A stretch of 64,000 nt of DNA from NCBI RefSeq assembly GCF_000427625.1, contig NZ_KE386569.1, positions 10,796 to 74,795 of the forward strand, read 5' to 3'. The stretch's first letter is position 1; each line of letters opens with the position of its first letter. The notes beneath the pieces were generated by a model. That model ran no database searches. It worked only from the letters and a program-made list of their open reading frames with translations, and was not told the origin of the DNA. Positions 37,886 to 47,854 of the stretch are shown here, piece by piece. Made by a program: the position numbers and the translations under genes. This DNA comes from Methylobacter luteus IMV-B-3098. Its GTDB lineage: Bacteria > Pseudomonadota > Gammaproteobacteria > Methylococcales > Methylomonadaceae.

Positions 37886-39221
37886 TGTTCAGGTGCCTTT
37901 CACGATTCAGTACTTTAGCGATTCTGAAGTACTGCACTAAGGGAATATTGGACGGACAGACATAACTGCAGCAGCCGCATTCGAAACAAGCATTGAGGTG
38001 GTACTGTTCCTCCATGACATCATAGCGCCGCTTGGCCGCCAGTTGGCCCAGTTCGCACGGATTCAGGTTGATCGGGCAGGCCTGCAGGCATTTGGAGCAT
38101 TTGATGCACGGCAGAATGTCGTCATTTTTAGTGGCGCGCTGGTCGAGCACCAGGACCGTGCCGGTGCCTTTAGTAACGGGCGTATCCAGTGAAGCGGCGG
38201 CCGTGCCCATCATGGGGCCGCCGAGTATCAGTTCCGCCTGTTCGCCGGTAAAGTTTGCATATTGCAGAATGTAACGCAACGGCGTGCCGATGGGGACGAT
38301 GTAATTGCCGGGTTTTTCCAGGTCATCGCCGGTAATGGTGATAACGCGCTCGATAAGCCCCTGGCTATGCGGCAGCAGGCGGCCGATCTCGGCCAGTGTC
38401 GCGACATTGAATACAGCCAGGCCGACGTCGGCCGGCAGGCCGCCGGCCGGAATCTCGACGCCGAGCAGCGAATAGGCCAGCATTTTCTCGGCGCCTTGCG
38501 GATACTTCGTTTCGACGGCTTCGATCGTAAGGCTGCCGTCCTGGGGCAGATGCGGCTTGATGGCGGCCAAAACATCCGGTTTGTTGTCCTCGACGCCGAT
38601 AATGGCCTTGCCGGCGTCCACGCATTTCATTGCGATGCGGATGCCTAGGATCAGGTTCTTGACGTTTTCGAGCATGACGCGGTGATCGGTCGTCATAAAC
38701 GGCTCGCATTCGCAGCCGTTGACGATAACCGTGTGTACTTGCTTGCCTTCCGGCACGGTCATCTTGAAGTGCGTCGGAAAACTGCCTCCGCCCAGCCCCA
38801 CCATGCCGGTATCCTTGACAGCCTGGATCAGCTCCTCGCGGCTCATGGACGCTATGTCGCGCTCTTCGCCCCGGATCGGAATCTGAGACGAGCTGGGCTG
38901 AGTGTCGATGATAATGCAGTCTTTTTTGGCGCCGGACGGCGTCTGCATGAGTTCGATGCCTTTGACGGTGCCCGTGACCGGGGCATGCAGCGGCACGGAC
39001 AGCGGACCGTCAGCGACAGCGATCACCTCGCCGCGCTCCACGGACTGGCCTTTGTGCACGATAGCGATCGAGGGCTTGCCGATATTCTGCGACAAAGGCA
39101 CGATGACCTGCGGCGCGAAAGGCAGCCGGCGGGTCGGTTTGGCGCTGGTCTGTTCCTTATATTCGGCGGGATGTATACCTTTGGGGAAGGTTTTTCTACC
39201 GAATAGTTTTAGTAAACTCAT
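37878..39221 (-). CDS. rnfC: Rnf complex subunit RnfC (NADH-binding, 2x[4Fe-4S])
   Basis: This 447-residue short form of RnfC has an N-terminal barrel-sandwich region and the nucleotide-binding Gly-rich motif GLGGGSFPTHFK (about 140-151). Two ferredoxin clusters, CIKCSKCLQACP and CFECGCCSYVCP, lie near residues 376-387 and 415-426. It transfers electrons between NAD(H) and the membrane part. I chose ATG 39221, preceded by AGGA; the frame is open eight codons further. It is separated from the PFOR gene by about 200 bp holding a long hairpin. Confidence 0.95.
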   Translation of the reverse strand: MSLLKLFGRKTFPKGIHPAEYKEQTSAKPTRRLPFAPQVIVPLSQNIGKPSIAIVHKGQSVERGEVIAVADGPLSVPLHAPVTGTVKGIELMQTPSGAKKDCIIIDTQPSSSQIPIRGEERDIASMSREELIQAVKDTGMVGLGGGSFPTHFKMTVPEGKQVHTVIVNGCECEPFMTTDHRVMLENVKNLILGIRIAMKCVDAGKAIIGVEDNKPDVLAAIKPHLPQDGSLTIEAVETKYPQGAEKMLAYSLLGVEIPAGGLPADVGLAVFNVATLAEIGRLLPHSQGLIERVITITGDDLEKPGNYIVPIGTPLRYILQYANFTGEQAELILGGPMMGTAAASLDTPVTKGTGTVLVLDQRATKNDDILPCIKCSKCLQACPINLNPCELGQLAAKRRYDVMEEQYHLNACFECGCCSYVCPSNIPLVQYFRIAKVLNRERHLNNG

Positions 39222-39282
39222 AGTCCTGACTAGTATAAAAATCACAACAACGCTAAGGAATTAGCGTGTTCATAAACCACGA

Positions 39283-39342
39283 AGAGCCCGAAGGACAAGC
39301 CTTGCACAATAGGGTTAATGTGCGGGCTTTCCTTCGGGCTCT
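39283..39342. repeat. Long intra-operon hairpin between PFOR gene and rnfC
   Basis: The perfect 13-bp arms AGAGCCCGAAGGA (39283-39295) and TCCTTCGGGCTCT (39330-39342) enclose further pairing (AGCC with GGCT, GCAC with GTGC), giving one long nearly continuous stem. No T tract follows on either strand. It probably works as an RNA processing or stability element, or is a REP-like repeat, rather than as a terminator. Confidence 0.7.
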
Positions 39343-39422
39343 AAGCAACTGCATCCGCAGTCATTCGTAAGATTTACAGTTTAATCCATCTTGGGTTTAA
39401 GCCTTAAAGATAGAAATTGTCC

Positions 39423-42400
39423 TTACTGAAACTTCTCCGCACGTTTGATGAGCTTTTCGAGATTGGGCTCATCAGGGTTCCAGGGTGTGCCGGGATGAAT
39501 GATCACGGCCGTGCATTTTTCAGCGGCTTTCACGATCTGTTCATAAGTACCGGCTGTCGGATTGACGACAACGGCTTTTTTATCGGCATTATACTGGAAT
39601 ATGGCCGGCGCAATGTCGACGCATTCATCACAGGTCGTGCAGTCGGGCGTGTCAATCCATACCGCTTCATGCCCGCCGGCAACGGCTTTAGCGGCCGGAG
39701 CGGCAGTCGCCGCAGCAGGTGCCGCCGCAGCTGGCGCAGGAGCGGACTCTGCCGCGGTGGCTACCGGCGCGGCCGTTACGGCCGATGGAGTCAATAGGCT
39801 GGCTAAAGCGCTGGCATCACCGCCGCCTACCATGTTCACCAGGTTGGCGGCAATGCTGGAGGCCATTTCCGCTTTGGCCTGATCGGCTATCGCTTTCAAG
39901 TCGATGGTCGGCCGGTTGGCGCCGACGATGCCTTTCAGGATGCGCCAGAAATCGCGCCGCTCGATCGTCGACAGGACGATTTCGGGATCGACCACCACGC
40001 GCACCAGCGTATTCGTATCCGGATGCACGGCGCAAATGAACGGGATATGCTCGGCTTTCTCCTCTCTGGACAGGTCGATAAACTCGGTCAGCGGCACCAT
40101 GTCATCAGTCCACCGGGACGGCGGCACGAACTTGAAGTGCTTGCGGAAGCGGCCTTCCGTCAAGGCCCAGTCAGCGAACATCATAGGCACTTCCATGGTT
40201 TCTTCGAGACCGTATTCATCGACGAACTTCAGCGTGTAAGTTGTCCAGTCTTTATCAAGGTCCGGGTTGCCCTGAATGGACGTACACTCCTCCCAGGTAT
40301 CGCCCAGACGCGGGTCGAAGGTCAGCAGCGGATAAGCGCGCGACTCGACGGCCAGGCGGCTTTGCATTTCCGATGCGTCATCGGCCACGCCGTGTTCGGG
40401 CTGGCAGACGGCATAGATGTTGAAAACGGCGGGACCTCGGAAATTCAGGCCGTCGATGTAACCTTCCAGCAAGTGGTTGACATGCGAGATGGCGCCCTGC
40501 ATGACATAGGATGTCCGGTGTGCCATCGCGAGCAGGCTCATTTCCTTGCGCAGCTCGAACTTGCCTTTGGCTTCCTGGCCGTAAGGCGCCATGTCAGATA
40601 TCTGGCCGATGAAGCCGGAGGTGCAGGCCTGGCCGCCGGTGTTCGAGTACACCTGCGTATCGAGGATCAGGACCTTGATCGGTATGCCTGACATCAGGCA
40701 GCGCGACAGGTTCTGGAAGCCGATGTCGTACATGGCGCCGTCGCCGCCGACGCAAACCACGGGCGGGCACATCAGGTATTCCTGTTCCGTGAATTGCCGC
40801 CAGTCGAAATATTTGAAGAATCTGTCGTGCTCGTCCTTGTCGTACTTGCCGGCCAGTTCCAGTTCCGCCATGCGTATGGCCTTGAAGCCTTCCGCCATTT
40901 TGAGCATGTGGCCTTCGAAGACGCCCATTGCCAGGGATGGCGCATCCTGGAACAGGTGGTTGGCCCACGGGAACGGGTAGGGGTTGAACGGGAAGGTGGA
41001 GCCCCAGACCGACGTACAGCCCGTGCTGTTGGTGATGCCCATTTCCACGCGGCCGTTGCCGGTAGGGCCTTCAAGATACAGCCACTTCAAATGTTTCAGT
41101 TTGGCGGAAATCTGTGACGCCCATTTCAGCCAGCCTGCATCGATAGGCTTGGACGGTTTGCCCGCATCCAGAGCACTGCTGAGTTTTGCTAGGGTCAGGT
41201 CAACATTTTTATTCGCTTCAATCGCGGCTTCTATGGCTTCGATATCGTTGATATCGAGAGATTCCGCCAGTTTCAGGCGGATGTGTTTCTCCATGCCGAC
41301 AATCAGCGCTTCGATTTTGGCGACCTGCTTCTTGACGCGCGGCTGCATGAGCGCCGTCACGGCGCCTGTGAACAGGTGAATGATGGTTTTCTCGCCGCAG
41401 CCGAGGCACGCGCCGTCGCCGCAGTTCATCGAACTGTAGATTTTCTTGTCCAGCAGCATGCTGGTCAGGGCGCCGACTTTTTCATCGATATCGTCAATAC
41501 GATTGTATTTCGGATTCGAGGTCGGCAAGTCCATCCAGTAATCCCAGTCTTCGCGCAAAGTCTTGATGCTGTCGACCGTTTGCGTCGACACCTTTAACGC
41601 ATCATCGTTACAGACCTTGACGCATTCCATACAGCCCTTGCAGGCCATGGGATTGATAGTGATCGAGAACAGGCCGCCGTTATTGGGCGTGCGTTTGTTG
41701 ACCGCGTCGTGATAGGGTTTGGTCAGCGCGAATTTAAACGAGCCCATGGCGTCCCTGAACCACTCGAACTCGGTCGAGACTTCGGCGCGTTCCGCTTCCG
41801 GGTATTCGGCAATCGTATCGCCGATGGCTTTGTTGAAGACCGGAGTTAATGCCGTGCCTTCCGAGCGCGTCGCGGCCAATGCATGGTATTTTTTCTCGAC
41901 AGTGCGGATCGCGCGGCGCAGGTGCTTGACTGTTTTGCCGTTTTTTTCGATGCGCTTGATGTTGGTTTCGAAGACCTCGCCGACGGTATTGATCAGGCCC
42001 GGAATGGCGCTGTCAGGGCAAACCGTGTAGCAGTCGCCGCACGCGGTGCAGTTCTCGGGGATCCAGGTCGGATGCTCGAAACGGATCTGCGTCATGTCGC
42101 GGTAGATGCCCGTCGCGGCCGGCACGATGCTCAGCGCCATGAACGGATCGGCCAGATTTTCATTGGCGCGGCCGTTGATATAGTTGCTGCCGGTCTGCTC
42201 GAAGAAACGATGGATGTCGGAAATAGCATCGTCGTTGGCAGGCTTGCGCAATAACGTTAGCGGCGCTGTGGCTTCTTTTTTCTCGGCCCAGGGCGCGACA
42301 TCGCCGACGACCATGGCGCTGACATCGATTTCATGGGTTTCAAGGAAGCCGCGTTTAACGGTCCTGAAGTTGTCCTCGACGACCTGCTTGCCCTTGCTGC

Positions 42401-44420
42401 CGAATTTGGCGTTGAGGGTATCGTAAATTGAATGCAGGATCTCGTCCTTGCTTTTGTTCAGGTTGGCCGCCAGCGGCGCTGCCTCGAAGAAAGCGCCCTG
42501 GAAGGCAATGCCTTGCATACGGAATTGCAGGTCGGGGTCTTTGGCTTCCTCGCGCGCGATCTTGAAGCCGTCGATGTAGGCAACCTTGATTTTCTTGTCG
42601 ACGATATAGCGCTGTGAGGCTTTTGGAAACGAGCGCCAGACCTCTTCAGGCGAAGACAGGCTGCTTTGAATGATAAACACGCCGTTTTCCTTCAGGCCGG
42701 CCAGCGGGTTTGAATGCGTGAAGACGTTCGGATCGGGCGAAATGACCACGTCCACGAACGCATATTCACAGGCCAGGCGGATTTTTTCCGGCGCGGCTGA
42801 CAGGTAGTATGTAGTCGGCTGGCCTTTTTTCTCGGAGCCGTATTTGGGGTTGGCCTTGATCTCGTAGTCGAGCAGGTCGAACAGGGTCATGGCCAGATTT
42901 TTACCGGTCGTGATCGCGCCCCAGCCGCCGACCGAGTGCATGCGCACGGTAATCGCGCCTTCGGGCATCAGGTTCGGGTTTTCGGAGCCGGTCAGTGCCA
43001 GATCGCGGATATGCGGATAGGCATCGATGACGGCCTGCTGCTGAATTTCCTGTTTGGGCGAGTAAGCCTGGTCGCGCACGAACTGGATGCCCAGGTAAAA
43101 GAATTTCTGATGCTTGCCGTCCGGCAGCATGTTCTCGACGGCGGCGATAATGCCTTCCGGCTGCAAATCGCGGCTGCCCAGGCCGAAAGAGGCCGAATAC
43201 AGCGGCGATGAATCGGTGTCTCTTTTATAAGTAGCGTAGCCGGGGAAAGGCAATTCACTGGAGTTGCCGTTTTCCACGGCCTTGGCCATGGCAGTGCGGA
43301 TTTCGCGGATTAACGGCAAATCTTCGGCCATGGGCTGGTCGGTTCTTTCCATGACCGTGACACCTTTGCGGCCTCTGGCGACATGCGAGATCAGATCACC
43401 CGGAAACGGGCGGAACAGGGTCATGTTGACGACGCCGACCTTGATGCCGCGTTTTTCGCGCAGATAATCGGCCGTGACTTCGGCCGTATGAAGCACGCTG
43501 CCCTGCGCGATGATCAGATAATCGGCATCGTCACAGCGGTACTGGCCGATACGGTGATAACGCCGGCCGGTCAATTCGTACCATTCGTCCATGCATTCGT
43601 CGGCGAATACGCTGACGTGGTCAAAGAAATAAGGGCGCTGGCCGGCAACGGCCTGCATGTAGCTGTCCTGGTTTTGTACTACGCCCGACATCATCGGTTT
43701 GTCGACTGTCCAGAGTTCGGGGATGCGCCGGCGGGTCGCGCCGTACAGAATGCGCTGCGCCGGGGTCGGCGTGTTGATGATGTCGTCGGGGCGGCCCAGA
43801 TATTCCTCGATCAGCTCTCTTTCCGGCACGTTCAGCGCTTCGATCAGATGCGTCGTTAAAAAACCGTCCTGCGCCACGACGATGGGGTTCAGCGACAGCT
43901 CGGCGATTTTACGGCCGATGATGTTCAGGTCGGCCGCTTCCTGGTTGTCCTTGGCGAAGACCTGAATGAAGCCGGTATCATCGATACAATGGTAATCGTC
44001 ATGGCCGCAGTGCACGTTCAGCGATGATTTCGTGATCGCGCGGCAGGCCATGTTCAGGACATAAGGCAGCCGTTTGCCCACCGCCGCATACAGGGATTCA
44101 TGCATGTAGGCGGCGCCCTGGGAGGAAGTGAAGTTGGTGGCTCTGAGGCCGGACATTGACATGCCGGCGGTAACGCCGGCCGCGGCATGCTCGCCTTCAG
44201 GCTCGACAAAAATCAGCGGCCGGTCGGAGATGTTCAGATAGCCATTGGCCATTTCCACGGCCCAGCCTTCGCCCATGTCGGTCGAAGGGGTGATCGGGTA
44301 AGCGCCGGCAGCATCGCTGGATTCGCGCTCGACCATGATGACGGCCGCACTGCCGTCCATGGCCATGCGGATGCCAGGATATCTAAACGTTTTGGTTTCT
44401 TTTTTGCCGAAAAAAGCCAT
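39423..44420 (-). CDS. nifJ: Pyruvate:ferredoxin (flavodoxin) oxidoreductase fused to a C-terminal ferredoxin domain
   Basis: The 1665-residue enzyme would interconvert pyruvate plus CoA and acetyl-CoA plus CO2 with ferredoxin. In order: the pyruvate-binding alpha-type domain (AYPITPSTDMGEGWA, about 39-53), domain II, gamma domain (about 430-640), cluster motif CTACGDCYTVCP (about 790), an insert of about 120 residues, CKGCMECVKVCN (about 925), and CGDGACLGCGEK (about 998). A charged insert, the TPP-binding core (VGGDGAMYDIGFQNL, about 1225), an Ala-rich linker (about 1543-1583) and a ferredoxin-like tail with CTTCDEC complete it. Usual PFORs are about 1200 residues. It lies between rnfB and rnfC. 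GAGGAA precedes the start. Confidence 0.92.
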   Translation of the reverse strand: MAFFGKKETKTFRYPGIRMAMDGSAAVIMVERESSDAAGAYPITPSTDMGEGWAVEMANGYLNISDRPLIFVEPEGEHAAAGVTAGMSMSGLRATNFTSSQGAAYMHESLYAAVGKRLPYVLNMACRAITKSSLNVHCGHDDYHCIDDTGFIQVFAKDNQEAADLNIIGRKIAELSLNPIVVAQDGFLTTHLIEALNVPERELIEEYLGRPDDIINTPTPAQRILYGATRRRIPELWTVDKPMMSGVVQNQDSYMQAVAGQRPYFFDHVSVFADECMDEWYELTGRRYHRIGQYRCDDADYLIIAQGSVLHTAEVTADYLREKRGIKVGVVNMTLFRPFPGDLISHVARGRKGVTVMERTDQPMAEDLPLIREIRTAMAKAVENGNSSELPFPGYATYKRDTDSSPLYSASFGLGSRDLQPEGIIAAVENMLPDGKHQKFFYLGIQFVRDQAYSPKQEIQQQAVIDAYPHIRDLALTGSENPNLMPEGAITVRMHSVGGWGAITTGKNLAMTLFDLLDYEIKANPKYGSEKKGQPTTYYLSAAPEKIRLACEYAFVDVVISPDPNVFTHSNPLAGLKENGVFIIQSSLSSPEEVWRSFPKASQRYIVDKKIKVAYIDGFKIAREEAKDPDLQFRMQGIAFQGAFFEAAPLAANLNKSKDEILHSIYDTLNAKFGSKGKQVVEDNFRTVKRGFLETHEIDVSAMVVGDVAPWAEKKEATAPLTLLRKPANDDAISDIHRFFEQTGSNYINGRANENLADPFMALSIVPAATGIYRDMTQIRFEHPTWIPENCTACGDCYTVCPDSAIPGLINTVGEVFETNIKRIEKNGKTVKHLRRAIRTVEKKYHALAATRSEGTALTPVFNKAIGDTIAEYPEAERAEVSTEFEWFRDAMGSFKFALTKPYHDAVNKRTPNNGGLFSITINPMACKGCMECVKVCNDDALKVSTQTVDSIKTLREDWDYWMDLPTSNPKYNRIDDIDEKVGALTSMLLDKKIYSSMNCGDGACLGCGEKTIIHLFTGAVTALMQPRVKKQVAKIEALIVGMEKHIRLKLAESLDINDIEAIEAAIEANKNVDLTLAKLSSALDAGKPSKPIDAGWLKWASQISAKLKHLKWLYLEGPTGNGRVEMGITNSTGCTSVWGSTFPFNPYPFPWANHLFQDAPSLAMGVFEGHMLKMAEGFKAIRMAELELAGKYDKDEHDRFFKYFDWRQFTEQEYLMCPPVVCVGGDGAMYDIGFQNLSRCLMSGIPIKVLILDTQVYSNTGGQACTSGFIGQISDMAPYGQEAKGKFELRKEMSLLAMAHRTSYVMQGAISHVNHLLEGYIDGLNFRGPAVFNIYAVCQPEHGVADDASEMQSRLAVESRAYPLLTFDPRLGDTWEECTSIQGNPDLDKDWTTYTLKFVDEYGLEETMEVPMMFADWALTEGRFRKHFKFVPPSRWTDDMVPLTEFIDLSREEKAEHIPFICAVHPDTNTLVRVVVDPEIVLSTIERRDFWRILKGIVGANRPTIDLKAIADQAKAEMASSIAANLVNMVGGGDASALASLLTPSAVTAAPVATAAESAPAPAAAAPAAATAAPAAKAVAGGHEAVWIDTPDCTTCDECVDIAPAIFQYNADKKAVVVNPTAGTYEQIVKAAEKCTAVIIHPGTPWNPDEPNLEKLIKRAEKFQ

Positions 44421-44504
44421 TCAAGGTTCCTCTAGTAAAAGCGTACAAAAACCGGCTCGTCCGGTTCAGGCGCTTTGTAGAATTAAATATGTGAAAAAAT
44501 TCTG

Positions 44505-45398
44505 TTAGCCCAAAGGCAGTGATTCCGTGCGCAGAACCTTTTTCTTCGATTCTTTGCCGTGGCTGGAGCGGGTCGTACCCAATTTGCTGTCTATCCAAAC
44601 GATAGCGCCGGTCGGGCAGCGTTCTATCGGTGTTCGGTCTACCGTGAAATCTGCGTACTTTTCATAATCAATGACGGCCAGATTGTTTTTGATCTCGATT
44701 AAACCTTTAGGCGCATCCACAGCGCATTTTCCGCAGGCTGTACAGGCGACTTCGCATTCGTGCTGCGCTTCATCGCCTTCATCAAGACTTTTGCAGGCAA
44801 CGAACAATTGATGGCTGACCGGTTGCAGAGAGAATAAATCCTTGGGACAGACGACGACGCAATCGTTGCAGGCCGTGCATTTATCTTCAATGACGATGGG
44901 CAGGCCGTGCTCATCCATGAATATGGCGTCAAAGTCGCAGACATCAGCGCAATCGCCCAGGCCCAGGCAGCCCCAGTTGCAACCTTTGCCGCCGCCGGCA
45001 ATTACCGATGCCGCCTGGCAGGATTTCATGCCCTGATATTGAGCTCGCTTATAAGCAACGTGTGTGCCGCCGGCGCAAGCCAGGCGGGCGACGACTTTTT
45101 CCTGGCTGCCGACATCGACGCCCATGTAATCGGCGATCAATTGATTGGCTTCAGGTGTATTGACGGTGCAGCCGGAGGGGCTTCGAATGCCGGCGACAAC
45201 CGCTTCGGCGAAAGGGCGGCAGCCGGGAACCCCGCAAGCGCCGCACTGAGCTTGCGGAAGCATCTCGTCCACGGCATCGATTCGGGGGTCTTCATAGACA
45301 AATAACTTTTTACTTGCGATAGCCAGGATTGCTGCGAGGACCACGCCGAGCGCGATCATAAACAGGGCAGCGGTCCCAATACTAGCTAGTGATAACAT
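44505..45398 (-). CDS. rnfB: Rnf complex subunit RnfB (ferredoxin-binding)
   Basis: The 297-residue protein has an N-terminal membrane helix (about 6-27). The Fe-S domain has AQCGACGVPGCRPFAEAV (about 50-67), then several ferredoxin-like clusters (CLGLGDCADVCDFDAI, CTACNDCVVVCP and CTACGKCAVDAP). It accepts electrons from reduced ferredoxin. It is longer than the E. coli protein (about 190 residues), as in many anaerobe-type RnfB proteins. It heads the minus-strand operon, 84 bp before the PFOR gene. Confidence 0.94.
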   Translation of the reverse strand: MLSLASIGTAALFMIALGVVLAAILAIASKKLFVYEDPRIDAVDEMLPQAQCGACGVPGCRPFAEAVVAGIRSPSGCTVNTPEANQLIADYMGVDVGSQEKVVARLACAGGTHVAYKRAQYQGMKSCQAASVIAGGGKGCNWGCLGLGDCADVCDFDAIFMDEHGLPIVIEDKCTACNDCVVVCPKDLFSLQPVSHQLFVACKSLDEGDEAQHECEVACTACGKCAVDAPKGLIEIKNNLAVIDYEKYADFTVDRTPIERCPTGAIVWIDSKLGTTRSSHGKESKKKVLRTESLPLG

Positions 45399-45641
45399 TA
45401 ATTACTGACTCTTAAAATACAAATGCAGACCTACAGCAGTTTCCATAGTAAAAAAACTGCTAGCTTAGAGGCCGCTACTTTACACGAAAATTCAGTATTT
45501 AGGAAAAGTATGATTGATGGTTATTATAAGTATATCTTTATGATAAACCAAAAAATACATCAATTTAGTTATCTTAGTTTGTTTAGAGTATGAGTTTTAT
45601 GGATAATGGGCGGATAATTTTAAACAGCAAGGTTTAACCAT
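45399..45641. promoter_or_regulatory. Divergent AT-rich promoter region for rnf and oad operons
   Basis: This 243-bp AT-rich interval separates rnfB (minus) from oadG (plus). It must contain the promoters of both operons. A short inverted repeat, GCAGTTT with AAACTGC, lies near 45434-45458. No specific -35/-10 pair stands out. Confidence 0.45.
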
Positions 45642-45878
45642 ATGACAGAACTGATGATGAGCGGAGTAGAGTTAATGATGGTCGGCATGGGCCTCGTTTT
45701 CCTGTTTCTGGCCATGCTGGTGCTGGCCATGAAGCTGATGTCGGCACTGGTGCAACGCTATTTTCCGGATGCGCCGCCAGCCGCCAGCCCAGTGCGGCCG
45801 GCGGCCAGCACCAGCACTGACGCCAGCGTGATCGCCGCGATTAGCGCGGCCGTGCATCAGTACCGGTCCCGGCATTAA
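45642..45878 (+). CDS. oadG: Oxaloacetate decarboxylase gamma subunit
   Basis: The 78-residue protein has one membrane helix (about 10-32, LMMVGMGLVFLFLAMLVLAM), a Pro/Ala-rich linker and a C-terminal segment ending VIAAISAAVHQYRSRH, where His is thought to help bind Zn2+ in the family. It anchors the alpha subunit to the beta subunit. First gene of oadG-oadA-oadB. GC content rises sharply within it compared with the upstream intergenic region. Confidence 0.92.
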   Translation: MTELMMSGVELMMVGMGLVFLFLAMLVLAMKLMSALVQRYFPDAPPAASPVRPAASTSTDASVIAAISAAVHQYRSRH

Positions 45879-46016
45879 TGACTGTCGGCATCCGGCGTGC
45901 TGCTGGGTGCCATGCGCGTCGGCCTGCGCCGTGGGGGACAGGCTGCGTTCCAATTTCCCATACAACCGCAAACCGACCCATAAGGTCCGCGAACTCCAAC
46001 CCAAAAAGGTTATAGC

Positions 46017-47798
46017 ATGGCTCAACATAACAACAAGCCCTTGGGCATCACCGAAGTCGTCCTGCGCGATGCCCATCAATCCCTGCTGGCCACGCGCCTG
46101 CGCATCGATGACATGCTGCCGATCTGCGACAAGCTCGACCAGATCGGCTACTGGTCGCTGGAGACCTGGGGCGGCGCCACCTTCGATGCCTGCATCCGCT
46201 ACCTGGGCGAGGACCCCTGGCAGCGCCTGCGCCAGCTCAAGGCAGCCATGCCTCGTACCCGCCAGCAGATGCTGCTGCGCGGCCAGAACCTGCTCGGCTA
46301 CCGCCATTACGCCGACGACGTGGTCGACACCTTCGTCGAGCGCTGCGCCGTCAACGGCATCGACGTGTTCCGCATCTTCGACGCCATGAACGACATGCGC
46401 AACATCCAGCGCGCCGTGCAGGCCGTGCTGCAGACCGACGCGCACGCGCAGGGCACGATCTCCTACACGACCAGCCCCGTGCACACCCTGGACCTGTGGG
46501 TCGACCTGGGCAAGCAGATCGAAGACCTGGGCGCGCACTCGATCTGCATCAAGGACATGGCCGGCCTGCTCAAACCCTATGACGCCTTCGAGCTGGTCAC
46601 GCGCCTGAAAGCCAGCGTCGCTATCCCGATCCACATGCAGTGCCACGCCACCACGGGCCTGAGCACCGGTGCCGTGCTGAAGGCCGCCGAGGCCGGCATC
46701 GACAACGTCGACACCGCCATCTCCTCCATGAGCATGACCTACGGCCATACGCCGACCGAAACCATCGTGGCCAGCCTCGCGGGCACCGACCGCGACACCG
46801 GCCTGGACCTGGCCAAACTGGAAGAGATCGCGGCCTATTTCCGCGACGTGCGCAAGAAATACGCGGCCTTCGAAGGCAGCCTGAAAGGCGTCGACGGCCG
46901 CATCCTGGTCTCGCAGGTGCCGGGCGGCATGCTCACCAACATGGAAAGCCAGCTCAAGGAGCAGGGCGCCGAGGACAAGTTCGACGCCGTGCTGGCCGAG
47001 ATCCCGCGCGTGCGCGAGGACCTGGGCTTCATCCCCTTGGTCACGCCCACCTCGCAGATCGTCGGCACCCAGGCCGTCCTGAACGTCATCGCCGGCGAGC
47101 GCTACAAGACCATCACCAAGGAAACGGCCGGCGTGCTGAAGGGCGAATACGGCGCCACGCCGGCGCCGGTCAATGCCGAGCTGCAGGCGCGCGTGCTGGC
47201 CGGCGCCGAGCCGATCACGGGCCGGCCGGCCGACCTCTTGGCGCCGGAAATGGCCAGACTGATCGCCGAGGTGCAGGACAAGGCCCGCGCCGAGGGCGTC
47301 AAACTCAGCGAGCATGTCGAGGAGGACGCGCTGATCAACGGCCTGTTCGCGCAGGTCGGCTGGAAATTCCTGGCCAACCGCGGCAATCCGGCCGCCTTCG
47401 AGCCGGTGCCGGGCAGCGTGCCGGCCCCGGCCGTGTCGCCCGCGCCCACCCCGGCGCCGGCGGCCCAGGCCGTGGAAACCTACAGCGTCAACGTCGACGG
47501 CCGCCATTTCAACGTCGCGGTCGGCCCTGGCGGCAATGCCGTCAGCATCCAGCCGGTGGCCATCACGGCCCCGGCCGTAGCCGGCGACGGCGTCTCGGTC
47601 GAGGCGCCGATGGCCGGCACGATCCTGAAAGTGCTGGTGCAGGTCGGCAGCGCCGTAGCCGAGGGCGATGTGGTGGTGATCATGGAAGCCATGAAGATGG
47701 AAACGGAAGTGCGCTCGCGGGCCAGCGGCATCGTCAGCGCCGTGCATACCAAGGAAGGGGCCGCGGTCACGGTCGGCGACACCCTGATCAGCCTGTAA
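46017..47798 (+). CDS. oadA: Oxaloacetate decarboxylase alpha subunit (biotin carboxyl carrier)
   Basis: The 593-residue subunit has the carboxyltransferase TIM barrel (about 5-270, [19 protein letters not shown] at about 14-32) and a conserved C-terminal extension. A Pro/Ala linker (about 465-487) and a biotinyl domain follow, with [12 protein letters not shown] near 555-566 carrying the biotinyl lysine. It moves CO2 from oxaloacetate to biotin. At the usual HxH metal-ligand position the sequence reads MQCHATTG, with Gln where the first His is expected. GC is high (42 of 60 bases in 47221-47280), unlike neighbours. Confidence 0.95.
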   Translation: MAQHNNKPLGITEVVLRDAHQSLLATRLRIDDMLPICDKLDQIGYWSLETWGGATFDACIRYLGEDPWQRLRQLKAAMPRTRQQMLLRGQNLLGYRHYADDVVDTFVERCAVNGIDVFRIFDAMNDMRNIQRAVQAVLQTDAHAQGTISYTTSPVHTLDLWVDLGKQIEDLGAHSICIKDMAGLLKPYDAFELVTRLKASVAIPIHMQCHATTGLSTGAVLKAAEAGIDNVDTAISSMSMTYGHTPTETIVASLAGTDRDTGLDLAKLEEIAAYFRDVRKKYAAFEGSLKGVDGRILVSQVPGGMLTNMESQLKEQGAEDKFDAVLAEIPRVREDLGFIPLVTPTSQIVGTQAVLNVIAGERYKTITKETAGVLKGEYGATPAPVNAELQARVLAGAEPITGRPADLLAPEMARLIAEVQDKARAEGVKLSEHVEEDALINGLFAQVGWKFLANRGNPAAFEPVPGSVPAPAVSPAPTPAPAAQAVETYSVNVDGRHFNVAVGPGGNAVSIQPVAITAPAVAGDGVSVEAPMAGTILKVLVQVGSAVAEGDVVVIMEAMKMETEVRSRASGIVSAVHTKEGAAVTVGDTLISL

Positions 47799-47854
47799 TA
47801 GCACCGCCCCGCCCGAGGCGGGGCCTTCCCTGATTATCAGACGAGACTCATCCG

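Noticed and set aside
46640-47833. 397-codon plus-strand frame overlapping oadA in another register
   Set aside because: Arg/Gly/His-rich translation without domains inside a well supported gene; another effect of high GC.
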